DNA of 64,000 nt, from the NCBI RefSeq assembly GCF_001870735.1, contig NZ_MORL01000008.1:223230-287229 (forward strand), written 5' to 3'. A program made the translations under genes and the position numbers. The stretch is from Arsenicibacter rosenii (GTDB lineage Bacteria > Bacteroidota > Bacteroidia > Cytophagales > Spirosomataceae). Shown piece after piece: positions 53,173 through 60,855 of the stretch; within the stretch, counting starts at the first letter, position 1, and every line of letters begins with the position of its first letter. Below the pieces are notes generated by a model. It did no database searches and was not told the origin of the DNA. It saw only the letters and a program-made list of their open reading frames with translations.

Positions 53173-55086
53173 TTAATTTGAATCAGTTTGTTTTTTCGTG
53201 TAGATAAAAGATGGGCTGAAATAGCCAGCCAGAATAAAAACCTGTAGCTTTTTCAGGTCTATTCTCTTCTCAGGGAAATAGCCCATAATCTCACGCATCA
53301 GATTAGAGACACGATTTTTGAACAGATTCGCCGGCCGCTCTACTTCGTGTTTATATCGCTCAAAAACACGAATAATTTCCTGCTTGAATAAATCGATGTC
53401 TGTTTTTTGAAGGAATCCTTCAAGAACAGCGTGGGACGTATCAGAAGTTTTGCTAAGACTTAGCAGGTAGTCAATCATTTGCCCAGCTATAAAGGCAAAC
53501 TCATACTCATCTTCCAATGGTACACGCTTTGGACTATCGGCAATTTGCATAGTCTTGGTAATTAATTGTTCAAGTTTATCTGGCATATACAGTCCGTTAA
53601 AGTTTCGATTTTCAGGATCAAAGAAATGGTTAAGGCTAAACAATATATTTAGTTTCTCTTTTAGTTGGTAGTCCCGTTCATATTTCAAGTCATCTGAAAA
53701 AGTAGAAACTACCATATTCCAAAAACTGTGATGATTAATAGCATCACGCTTAGATTTATAGACATAATCATAAACAGCTTTCCGATAAGTCGAAGCTGCT
53801 GATTTTGTCATTACAAGATGCTGTTCAGGCTTAGCAGTATTAATAATGTAATCCTTAGCATCTATATCACCAAAAAAGTTATCAACTTTTAAATACTTAT
53901 TACCGATAATTGGAGTAAAAACAGCATGTAATAACTGAAAGACATCTCGGAGATCAGGATATATTTTAGGCTGTTTGTTGGTAGATGCTACGCCCATAAT
54001 ATTCTTGATTTGGAGCCAATCTCGTTTATTATAGTTGTCCCACAAGTGATACTCAAACCGGCTAACAAAGTCAAAGTCTTTAATTTGCCCTTGCTGGTAG
54101 TAAAGCAGATAATAATTACCTAATTCTTGCTGCTTCTTTTCGGCTGCTTCATAAAGTTCTCGAATAATTTCAGCATGCGATTTCCGTTTCGAAGAGTCTT
54201 TCAGTGCCTCTTCCTTAAAAATAGAAATTGATAATTTTCGTATTCTGTCAAGATCAGGTAATTCATCATTATAGATAAAGATGGGTAAGGGACGCGGAAA
54301 AATATTACGACTCATCAGGTCGCTAAATTCATGCAAACGCAATGCATCCCCTGCTGAAATCCGTCCGGCAATGTCAAACGTAGCCGTTTTGTGCGCATAG
54401 AATGGTTTCTTTGCTAACGGGAAGCCATTAAAAAACGCACTTGTACCAAATATCTCTTCGCCTACCACTGCATTGTATTCGCTGGTATTAAAAAGCCGAT
54501 CCTGTAGATAGAGAGCATTGGGTTTCAGATACACTTCCAATGGCGTATCAAGATAGAAGATGATGTATTCCCCTTCTTTCAACGCCCGACTTTTTAACTC
54601 CTTATCAGAGTCTTCGGGCGGATTAACTTCCGACACCTGGCTTAACAATAATTGAATCTTGTCCCAACTGTTCAGGGTCTGACGAAACGCCTGTGCCTGC
54701 TGACTACCATTTTCGTCCTGAAGGAATTTACCTGCTTTATTGAAATAGACTTCCAGTTGCGAATCTGTCAACAGAGAACCAAACTTGTAGGCCAGACAGA
54801 ACGGCGACGCTGAATGAATTTTCTTTCCGGGCAGGTCCAGGCACTTATTCGTGTCCACCATCCAGGCAGCCCGCGCCCAAGCCGCACACTGTTTTAGTAG
54901 CTTTTCGTTGGGATCAGTCTTTTTCTTCCGATAGAGCGTGTACTCGAACTGGTCAGCAATCCGAATTTCTCCCTCTGGCGATTCTTCCAGCGACAGTACG
55001 ATGTGTAGTCCCTCGCGTGGTTCAACACCAATCTCTTTCAGATCAGCGTCAAGGTTTTGAGTAAAGGTTGACAGTTCTTTTAGCAT
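53173..55086 (-). CDS. cas8b: Type I-B large subunit Cas8b (Csh1-like)
   Basis: A 637-residue protein at the head of the cas8-cas7-cas5-cas3 operon, the position of the PAM-recognising large subunit. The N-terminus (GLHIVLSLEESPEGEI), the FNTSEYNAVVGEEIFGTSAF segment and the helical C-terminus (EDEYEFAFIAGQMIDYLLS) suit a Csh1-like Cas8b; it lacks strong motifs, so the call leans on context and length. Two direct repeats (ATCAAGAGAAAGAAA) in its upstream region match the guide of the crRNA-like unit at 55206-55271. Confidence 0.8.
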   Translation of the reverse strand: MLKELSTFTQNLDADLKEIGVEPREGLHIVLSLEESPEGEIRIADQFEYTLYRKKKTDPNEKLLKQCAAWARAAWMVDTNKCLDLPGKKIHSASPFCLAYKFGSLLTDSQLEVYFNKAGKFLQDENGSQQAQAFRQTLNSWDKIQLLLSQVSEVNPPEDSDKELKSRALKEGEYIIFYLDTPLEVYLKPNALYLQDRLFNTSEYNAVVGEEIFGTSAFFNGFPLAKKPFYAHKTATFDIAGRISAGDALRLHEFSDLMSRNIFPRPLPIFIYNDELPDLDRIRKLSISIFKEEALKDSSKRKSHAEIIRELYEAAEKKQQELGNYYLLYYQQGQIKDFDFVSRFEYHLWDNYNKRDWLQIKNIMGVASTNKQPKIYPDLRDVFQLLHAVFTPIIGNKYLKVDNFFGDIDAKDYIINTAKPEQHLVMTKSAASTYRKAVYDYVYKSKRDAINHHSFWNMVVSTFSDDLKYERDYQLKEKLNILFSLNHFFDPENRNFNGLYMPDKLEQLITKTMQIADSPKRVPLEDEYEFAFIAGQMIDYLLSLSKTSDTSHAVLEGFLQKTDIDLFKQEIIRVFERYKHEVERPANLFKNRVSNLMREIMGYFPEKRIDLKKLQVFILAGYFSPSFIYTKKQTDSN

Positions 55087-55093
55087 GTTGGTA

Positions 55094-55143
55094 TCAAGAG
55101 AAAGAAATTAGTTGCAATTGTACAAAACATCAAGAGAAAGAAA
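55094..55143 (-). promoter_or_regulatory. Two guide-matching sites in the cas8 upstream region
   Basis: TCA-AGAGAAAGAAA occurs at 55094-55107 and again at 55130-55143 on the plus strand. Each site has the 11 nt that start the guide in the unit at 55206-55271, preceded by TCA, a trinucleotide used as PAM by some type I-B systems. In the guide locus itself the bases before are AAT, so it would not be targeted. The sites lie 8 and 44 bp upstream of the cas8 start codon, where binding would block transcription of the operon. The right site is also followed by GCGTAAGC, as in the guide, after a one-base offset. Confidence 0.7.
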
Positions 55144-55168
55144 AAGCGTAAGCTATTTCTTATATGAC

Positions 55169-55201
55169 TTTGCTTTTATCTAACCAATGGTATTAACTTT
55201 G
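55169..55201 (+). promoter_or_regulatory. Promoter for the crRNA-like unit
   Basis: TTTG (55169-55172) and TAACTTTG (55194-55201) match the -33 and -7 boxes of Bacteroidota promoters with a 21-bp spacer. Transcription would begin about 55206-55210, exactly where the terminal stem of the unit starts. Confidence 0.6.
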
Positions 55202-55205
55202 TCAC

Positions 55206-55271
55206 AAGCCCCAGCGAACGGAGTTGAAATAGAGAAAGAAAGGCGTAAGCAATCGTACCACGCTGGGGCTT
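55206..55271 (+). ncRNA. crRNA-like RNA, candidate Cas-regulating guide (CreR/CreA-like)
   Basis: Degenerate repeat 1 ends GGAGTTGAAAT (55220-55230), close to the array repeat end GGAATTGAAAT. The guide starts at 55231 (AGAGAAAGAAAGGCGTAAGC). Degenerate repeat 2 begins AATCGTACC (55251-55259), as in the repeat. AAGCCCCAGCG (55206-55216) and CGCTGGGGCTT (55261-55271) form a perfect 11-bp stem around it, and TATTTTAT follows as a possible terminator. The guide start matches two sites upstream of cas8. By analogy with known CreR or CreA RNAs, it may load into Cascade and repress the cas operon. A partial match would allow binding without cleavage. Processing is unproven. Confidence 0.6.
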
Positions 55272-55300
55272 ATTTTATAAGTCTTAATTTTTAAAATACT

Positions 55301-55591
55301 ATGGATGAATTTCACTTCAACTATAACTTTGACAATCTCGACTTGGTCCTGCTTCATAAAGAAGATGGAATTACTCGCGAAGAGATGATTTACGTGTTCG
55401 AAAAGCCTTCGCACCGAGTTATACAAGAAGGTGGTCCAGAATTGACAGACATTGTACACATCCAGACAGAATATACGCCTAAACGCCGTATCATTCGGGT
55501 AGCCTATGTATCTGATGGCGAAACGGTTTTCTTTCTCGGAGCCAAGATTGCTGACGAAGAAGAAGTAAATAAGTACTACTGCGGATTTTAA
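55301..55591 (+). CDS. BrnT-like/DUF4258-type small protein, candidate toxin
   Basis: A 96-residue protein on the opposite strand to the cas genes. GITREEMIYVFEKPSHRVI (about 23-41) followed by RRIIRVAYVSDGETVFFL (about 61-78) and AKIADEEEVNKYY near the end follow the pattern of BrnT ribonuclease toxins and related DUF4258 proteins: helix, three or four strands, final helix. No brnA antitoxin of the usual type follows. It sits 29 bp downstream of the crRNA-like unit. The similarity is by eye and moderate; a structural comparison would settle it. Confidence 0.5.
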   Translation: MDEFHFNYNFDNLDLVLLHKEDGITREEMIYVFEKPSHRVIQEGGPELTDIVHIQTEYTPKRRIIRVAYVSDGETVFFLGAKIADEEEVNKYYCGF

Positions 55592-55626
55592 TACACATTG
55601 ATCCATTATCCTCGCTCTTATGCTTT

Positions 55627-55780
55627 CTGTGGAATTGAAATTTGGTTTTCTATGTTTTAATCGTACCTGTGTGGAATTGAAATAGTATTTACCCTATCTT
55701 TGGTATAAGCCATCAACCTTAAGGCTAGCCCTTAAACAGTATTAATACATATGTTTTTCATATCTGCACGGAATTGAAAT
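55627..55780 (+). CRISPR. Solitary full CRISPR repeat with two half repeats
   Basis: At 55654-55683 is a full 30-bp repeat starting GTTTTAATCGTACC and ending GTGTGGAATTGAAAT; 27 of 30 bases match the array repeat in crRNA sense, but it starts GTT where the array has CCG. A half repeat TGTGGAATTGAAAT lies at 55628-55641 (12 bases of spacer between) and another, CTGCACGGAATTGAAAT, at 55764-55780, just upstream of the next small ORF. The sense is rightward, opposite to the array. TATCTTTG (55695-55702) after the full repeat fits a promoter -7 box. A CreA-like unit or a relic array are both possible. Confidence 0.85.
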
Positions 55781-55790
55781 CTAGAGAACT

Positions 55791-55952
55791 ATGGACAAGA
55801 AACCCACTCATACCCAGATCCGTAACCCCTTCGCTGGGGCTATCGACGAAAAAGCCGTTTGGAAACAGCTCTCTGAAAATGCACGCCCTGCTTCTAAAGA
55901 AGAACTTCTTGAGAAAGTAAGACAACTCCGGAAATCGCAGAAAGACACTTGA
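55791..55952 (+). CDS. Small charged protein, candidate antitoxin or regulator
   Basis: A 53-residue frame starting MDKKPTHTQIRNPFAG and ending VRQLRKSQKDT. The second half is a charged helix (SKEELLEKVRQLRK). The ATG is ten bases after the right half repeat. It follows the BrnT-like gene on the same strand, as an antitoxin would, but it has no recognised antitoxin domain, so the role is inference. After the stop the same frame stays open for 66 more codons. Confidence 0.5.
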   Translation: MDKKPTHTQIRNPFAGAIDEKAVWKQLSENARPASKEELLEKVRQLRKSQKDT

Positions 55953-56153
55953 CATAAGTATCGCTTTATTAGCCATTTATGGTACACAAAAATCGAATCA
56001 CAAACTCCCGGCTTCCCACCCCTCAGCCGCAAATTCGACACCGCCGAAGAAGGCGCTAAGGCGAAAGCGGATTATGTGATAAATACTGTCCTTAAGGATT
56101 TTGACTGGGACGCATTTATCCGGTCGAAAAACCAGCAGCCTCCACAGAAGTAG
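55953..56153 (+). pseudogene. In-frame continuation after the small ORF
   Basis: After the TGA at 55950-55952 the same frame reads on to a TAG at 56151-56153. The stretch has good coding character (FDTAEEGAKAKADYVINTV, KDFDWDAFIRSKN) but no in-frame ATG. It overlaps the last 38 bp of cas6 on the other strand. Either a longer ancestral protein has gained a stop, or there is a start I cannot see. The family is not recognised. Confidence 0.35.
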
Positions 56154-56955
56154 CCTTCTGCCGGACCACCTCCACACACCCGCACCCCTCCGCATTATAC
56201 CGCCCGAAGCCCGCATTCAACCCCACGTCCAGTACCTCGCGCGGGCCTGATAGTGTAAAATTGAAATCGTACCAGCCGCGTACCTGCGTCTGCGCCCGCG
56301 AACCCTCCTTGATCGTCATCAGCCGCGACCGGGGCTCCCGCTCCGGCAAAAGCGCAAACGAGAACTCGCCGGGGTCGTATGCCCGCGCATCCAGCTGAAT
56401 GCTCCGGTGTTTATCAATCAGGTTCTGAATCAGCAACCGCCCGAACAACGGCTCCGACGGGTGCAAATACTGATCCATGCCCGTATCGTCTTTTTCGGCC
56501 ACCACCATCGGCGACAGTGTCCGCAACCGCAACGGCTCCTCCGCCGGCCATTGCCCCGATAAATCCGGCAGCGACTCCACCCGCTCTATCAGCAAATCGG
56601 CCCGATGGCGTGGACTCGCAATCGTAATATCCTGATTCTGAAACAACCCCATCAGAAAATGCTCGGCGGCCCGCTCCACCTGAAAACAGACGTACCAAAC
56701 CACCGTCGGCGACCTCACCTCAATGCCCCCCAAATCTTTCCGGACAGTAAACTGCTGAATTTGTAAATCCGAAAAGGTAAACAGCTTAAAGCGTTTGGTC
56801 GCGCTGACTACATAGCCGCGCTCGTGCAGAAACTGCGCGTAGGCGGGTTCCGCATCGTGCAGCAGCCCATACAACCAACCGGTCAGGCGATAGGCATAGT
56901 TAAACGGAACAATAGTTCGTGGGTGGGCGGGAGTCAGAGTTAGTTTAAATCGCAT
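56116..56955 (-). CDS. cas6: CRISPR-associated endoribonuclease Cas6
   Basis: I start at the ATG at 56955 (279 residues, MRFKLTLTPAHPRTIVPFNY); a start eight codons earlier is possible. The opening, FKLFTFSDLQ (about 55-64), the SPMVVAEK segment and the glycine-rich end (DVGLNAGFGRYNAEGCGCVEVV) are Cas6 hallmarks. Cas6 cuts the precursor within each repeat to leave the ATTGAAAT handle. It stands apart from the other cas genes, about 1 kb upstream of cas8, separated by the toxin-like island on the opposite strand, so it must have its own promoter. Confidence 0.93.
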   Translation of the reverse strand: MRFKLTLTPAHPRTIVPFNYAYRLTGWLYGLLHDAEPAYAQFLHERGYVVSATKRFKLFTFSDLQIQQFTVRKDLGGIEVRSPTVVWYVCFQVERAAEHFLMGLFQNQDITIASPRHRADLLIERVESLPDLSGQWPAEEPLRLRTLSPMVVAEKDDTGMDQYLHPSEPLFGRLLIQNLIDKHRSIQLDARAYDPGEFSFALLPEREPRSRLMTIKEGSRAQTQVRGWYDFNFTLSGPREVLDVGLNAGFGRYNAEGCGCVEVVRQKATSVEAAGFSTG

Positions 56956-57068
56956 ACACGTCTTTATCTGATGAACCACAAAAAGGTAAGTTGTTTTCAG
57001 GGCTTTTTTTTATTCGTCGGGTGAAGATAGATACCGCCAGTAGCCAGACCGGACATTTCGGCGTCCGC

Positions 57069-58067
57069 TTACGGATTTTTTTGGCCGGTATAGCGGCTAA
57101 TCAGCGTTTGGGCATCGGTCAGCAACCGCTCCCGCAGCACGGCCGGCGACAATACGGTAATGCCCGTGCCCCAGCTCTGACAAAACGACCGCATTTCTTC
57201 CAGCCCCTCCAGCTCAAACGACACCACCAGCCGCCCGTCCGGCCGGTCTTCTTCGATCTGCTGGGTCGGATGATAGGTCCGCTGCCGGAAAAACAGACTT
57301 TTTTCGGGTTCAACCAGCAACCGCAGGTCATAGCACTCACCGGCTGTGATAGCCCCCAGCGAAGACCGGAAATACCTGTCGGGAATGAAGTTTTCGGGAA
57401 GGTCAAAATAGCATTCCGGACAGGGCTCTACCCGGCTGATCCGCGACAGGGCAAATGTCCGGACCATCCGGCGCTGATGGCAATAGGCAAGCAGCATCCA
57501 GGCGCGGTGCCGTTTGGCAAAACAATACGGGTCTAACCGGCGGCCTACAGAAACGTGTCCGTCCTTACCGCGCTGGTAATCGACCAGGATCGACTGACGT
57601 TCGTCCATAGCCGTTTCGATCTGCCGGAAGCAGGTGGCCGCAATCTGATCCGTAGCCTGATCGTCAAAATGCCATTCCTGCAACGGCTCATCAACGTCAA
57701 ACACATAGGAAACCGGCCGGACCCGTTCGAGCAGCCGGGCAAATGCCCGTTGAAGAGCCGGCGCATGGGGCGTATCCAGTAACACAGACTGGCTGGCTTT
57801 GGTCGCAATGGTCAGTGCCCGTAGTTCATCGGCATCAAACGCCAGATCGGACAGGGTAACCTGTTGCTGATGCGCCGGTAATGAGAATGCCTTACTACGG
57901 CCTTGCCGACGTTCCAGAATGGTCAGCCCCTCGTCCCTGCATTGCTGAAAAATACGGCGGATATGGCGTGGCGTTACGCCCGTCGCTTGTTGGATGGCTT
58001 CGACAGTCAGCAGATCACCGGCGTGTAGTCGACGCCGTATCCATTGTTCCGGTGTGTTGGCAGGCAT
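57069..58067 (-). CDS. WYL-domain transcriptional regulator upstream of cas6
   Basis: A 332-residue protein with an N-terminal winged helix-turn-helix (LTVEAIQQATGVTPRHIRRI) and a WYL-type domain (residues about 145-240: RRLDPYCFAKRHRAWMLLAY, then RTFALSRISRVEPC). WYL proteins often sit beside CRISPR loci and phage-defence genes and control them, sensing nucleic acid. It is transcribed toward cas6, 113 bp upstream, so control of cas6 or of the whole locus is likely but not shown. Confidence 0.85.
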   Translation of the reverse strand: MPANTPEQWIRRRLHAGDLLTVEAIQQATGVTPRHIRRIFQQCRDEGLTILERRQGRSKAFSLPAHQQQVTLSDLAFDADELRALTIATKASQSVLLDTPHAPALQRAFARLLERVRPVSYVFDVDEPLQEWHFDDQATDQIAATCFRQIETAMDERQSILVDYQRGKDGHVSVGRRLDPYCFAKRHRAWMLLAYCHQRRMVRTFALSRISRVEPCPECYFDLPENFIPDRYFRSSLGAITAGECYDLRLLVEPEKSLFFRQRTYHPTQQIEEDRPDGRLVVSFELEGLEEMRSFCQSWGTGITVLSPAVLRERLLTDAQTLISRYTGQKNP

Positions 58068-58188
58068 TGTTGTGGAATAAATGAATGCAGCGATAAATTA
58101 ACATTATTTACCAAAACAATGACAATTCATCCGTCACTCATTTATTAAACGTAACACCCCATAGTGCGCCGCCTTTCAGGCTGACAAC

Positions 58189-58213
58189 AAAAAAAGCCGT
58201 ACATCGTACGGCT
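58189..58213 (-). terminator. Terminator of the EamA gene (minus strand)
   Basis: AGCCGTAC (58195-58202) pairs with GTACGGCT (58206-58213) over a three-base loop. On the minus strand TTTTTTTG follows. It sits 27 bp after the stop of the transporter gene. Confidence 0.85.
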
Positions 58214-58239
58214 CTGCATGCATAAGTATATGTATTTCC

Positions 58240-59157
58240 TTACCGGTTCCGGCCCAGCGTGATCAGCACCACGCCCGCCACCACAATACCGGCCCCAATC
58301 AGCGACGACGGCGACAGCGACTCTCCGGCAAAGAGAGCGCCCAGCATCATGGCCACCACAGGGTTGACATAGGCATAGGTTGACAGCAACTGCGGTGAGG
58401 CGTTGCGGGCCAGCCACGAATAAGAAGAAAAACCGATGATGGAGCCGAACAGGACCAGATACAGCAACGCACCCAGTGCTTTCGGCGGAGCCACCGTAAT
58501 CGTATCCAGCGAAACCGGCTCGATGCAAAAACTGATCAGCATCAGAACAATGCCTCCGGCCAGCATCTGAATACCGCTCGACATGATCTGAGCCGGTAAC
58601 GCTAATCGCGGCGACAGCAGCGTTCCGATAGCCCACGACGTATTCCCGATCATGATAAAACCGGCTCCGATCAGGCTGGCATTAGCGCTGCCCACGCCCT
58701 GAAAGTTATCCGGCTTAATCAGGAAAAAGATACCGGTCAGACCCAGTAAAAGCCCGCCCAACGCCAGATTAGACGGGCGTGTTTTCCCAAACGACACCCA
58801 GTTCAGCGTGAGCAGAAAAATAGGTAATGTACTGGTAATAAGAGCTGCCACACCGGTCGGAATATATTGGAGGGCCATGGCCAGACAGCCGTTGGCAATA
58901 GTCAGTAATAAGACACCGATCGCTCCCGCAGAGACTACCTGCTCCCGCGATGGCCGGGCGGTGCCCGTCAGACGGGCGTAGAAATACAGAAGCGTGCCCG
59001 CTACCAGAAACCGGATGGATGCCATGTATAACGGTGGCATGTGCTCGGTCATAAAATGAATAAACAGATAGGTCGATCCCCAGAGAATGTAAACCGACGT
59101 CAGGGCAAGCCACAACGTCAACCGGTTAGGAGAAGTAGAGGCAGTAGACGTAACCAT
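58240..59157 (-). CDS. EamA family (DMT) transporter
   Basis: A 305-residue membrane protein with ten predicted helices in two EamA repeats. I take the ATG at 59157 (MVTSTASTSPNRLTLWLAL) since the longer frame adds 35 charged residues ahead of the first helix. Segment SVYILWGSTYLFIHFM begins repeat one (WGSTY is typical), while GSIIGFSSYSWLARNASPQLL and YVNPVVAMMLGALFAGESL are in repeat two. The family exports amino acids, metabolites or drugs; the substrate cannot be read. It ends in a clear terminator. Confidence 0.88.
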   Translation of the reverse strand: MVTSTASTSPNRLTLWLALTSVYILWGSTYLFIHFMTEHMPPLYMASIRFLVAGTLLYFYARLTGTARPSREQVVSAGAIGVLLLTIANGCLAMALQYIPTGVAALITSTLPIFLLTLNWVSFGKTRPSNLALGGLLLGLTGIFFLIKPDNFQGVGSANASLIGAGFIMIGNTSWAIGTLLSPRLALPAQIMSSGIQMLAGGIVLMLISFCIEPVSLDTITVAPPKALGALLYLVLFGSIIGFSSYSWLARNASPQLLSTYAYVNPVVAMMLGALFAGESLSPSSLIGAGIVVAGVVLITLGRNR

Positions 59158-59304
59158 ATTTTCCGCTTTGCTGTACGTCTCAACAACACGGGAAACATGG
59201 ATTTTTCTCCCGTCGACGGCCCGATTTTTTAAATGGTGTGGATATTCGTATAACTTATTCAATAAATCATATTATTTCCCTACAGAGTACTTTGCCTGTA
59301 GCGG

Positions 59305-60732
59305 TTAATAAAATACTTCTGTATTGTTAGCTTCCAGCTGATCAATCAGTGCCGCATAGTCCGCCGGCTTACCTTCTTTTTGGGTCAGCGGATTGCGCCG
59401 CAGGTGGAATGCTTTCAGCTTTGTCAGCTTACGTAGTTCCGCTGGTAACCTCGTCAGATTATTGTTACTCATGTCCAGTTCTTCCAGATTTGCCAGGCCC
59501 GGAATCTGCGCCGGAAACTGACTAAACCAGTTGTAACCAATGTCCAGTACCCGCAAGGATTGCAGCCCCGTGATGGTCTCCGGCAGTTCACTCAGCTGAT
59601 TATGATGGGCATACAGTACCTCCAGCCGTTTGTTCCGGCCGAGGTTCTCCGGCAGCGATTTCAGTTTATTATTTGACACCGCCAGTTGAGTCAGGTGTTT
59701 CAGCCGGCCGATCGTTGCGGGTAGCTCCGTAAAGTTATTATAATACAAATCCAGAATCTGTAACCGCTTCAGGCGGGCAATGCGGCGTGGTAATTCACTT
59801 AGTCCGGCATTATATAGATTCAGATCATTCAGACGGCGCAGCCCGCGGAAAGAGCGGTTAGCCAGCTTTTTGTCCAGCGGGTTATTACCGACCCACAAAC
59901 TCGCCAGCCGCCGGTTTTTACGGATCGCTTTCGGAATATCCGGCAGTTTATTTCCCTGAATATTCAGCGCCAGCAAATGCTTGTTACGGGTCATAAAAAT
60001 ACTGTCCGGCGACAGAGTGTTCTGGAGCAAGCTAAGCCGCAGCAGTGTTGGGATGCGGGCCGTCAGTTCGGCGGGGACGTGCCTGATACTGTTTTTCGAT
60101 AAGTCAAGTTCTTCGAGTTTCGGGAAGCGATACACCTCCTGCGGGATGCGGGTCAGGTCCGATTGGTTCAGCAAAAGGATTTTGACGGTATCCGGCCGTG
60201 TTGTTTTTTGGGCATCTTCGAGCGACGAAATAATCCCTGGTCCTTTCCGGACCGTGCGCTTTGCATAGCCCCCGCCGATTGACAGGGAACTCATTCTATA
60301 AAGACCTTTCGGCGTAGTCATTGGAAACGGATTTGCCTCATAGTGTTTTTGCAGGAACTCAGTAAGTGCCTGCTCCTGTTGCCCGGTTACCGATCTGGCT
60401 ACAATTGAGACAAATAAATAATCAAATTTGCCGGATGGCCCCACAAACTCATCCAGAAACAATGAACCGGATTTCAAGCCGACTTTACCGGCCTCCTCAA
60501 TCAACAGCTCAAACAGCTTTGTCCTGGCCTGCCAGCGGTTTATTGAATCTAATACTGCCTTCCCCTTGCCTTTAAAAGGGCTTTGCGCGCCCCACATCGG
60601 TGGATACTCCTTCTTTAACCGGGTCGGTGTTACATCATATTTTGCCGTATCTTTTACTAAAATAACTTTCACCTGAGCCTTTGCCGGTGCAAATCCCATC
60701 ATGGCTACCAGTAAAAACAAGAGCGTTCGCAT
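59305..60732 (-). CDS. Secreted leucine-rich-repeat protein
   Basis: A 475-residue protein with a signal peptide (MRTLLFLLVAMMGFAPAKAQ). The N-terminal ~175 residues are unique. From about 185 to 450 there are about eleven leucine-rich repeats with the bacterial LxxLPxxIxxLxxLxxLxLxxN pattern (for example LPATIGRLKHLTQLAVSNN and LPETITGLQSLRVLDIG). The protein is exported and probably binds another protein; no anchor or type IX sorting domain is visible at the end. It shares direction with the M16 gene upstream but is separated by a terminator. Confidence 0.85.
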   Translation of the reverse strand: MRTLLFLLVAMMGFAPAKAQVKVILVKDTAKYDVTPTRLKKEYPPMWGAQSPFKGKGKAVLDSINRWQARTKLFELLIEEAGKVGLKSGSLFLDEFVGPSGKFDYLFVSIVARSVTGQQEQALTEFLQKHYEANPFPMTTPKGLYRMSSLSIGGGYAKRTVRKGPGIISSLEDAQKTTRPDTVKILLLNQSDLTRIPQEVYRFPKLEELDLSKNSIRHVPAELTARIPTLLRLSLLQNTLSPDSIFMTRNKHLLALNIQGNKLPDIPKAIRKNRRLASLWVGNNPLDKKLANRSFRGLRRLNDLNLYNAGLSELPRRIARLKRLQILDLYYNNFTELPATIGRLKHLTQLAVSNNKLKSLPENLGRNKRLEVLYAHHNQLSELPETITGLQSLRVLDIGYNWFSQFPAQIPGLANLEELDMSNNNLTRLPAELRKLTKLKAFHLRRNPLTQKEGKPADYAALIDQLEANNTEVFY

Positions 60733-60783
60733 AGTTAAACGTATTTTTTAGTGAATTAACGAAAAATATAGTTAATAGACATA

Positions 60784-60837
60784 AAAAAATCCGGACAATA
60801 ATTTTGCGGTCAGAAGAGCCACCAAACCATTGTCCGG
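60784..60837 (-). terminator. Terminator of the M16 peptidase gene (minus strand)
   Basis: CCGGACAAT (60791-60799) and ATTGTCCGG (60829-60837) form a perfect 9-bp stem with a 29-base loop; on the minus strand ATTTTTTT follows. Confidence 0.8.
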
Positions 60838-60855
60838 AAAACGCAAATTACGCCA

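Noticed and set aside
55294..55300. A 7-nt match between the start of the spacer after the solitary repeat (AGTATTT) and the site just before the BrnT-like start codon
   Set aside because: Seven bases are too few in an AT-rich region, and the neighbouring CAT is not a convincing PAM; it is not used as evidence for toxin repression.
55979..56059. ATG at 55979 opening a 26-codon frame
   Set aside because: It is arginine-rich and in another frame from the coding-like stretch; no support as a gene.
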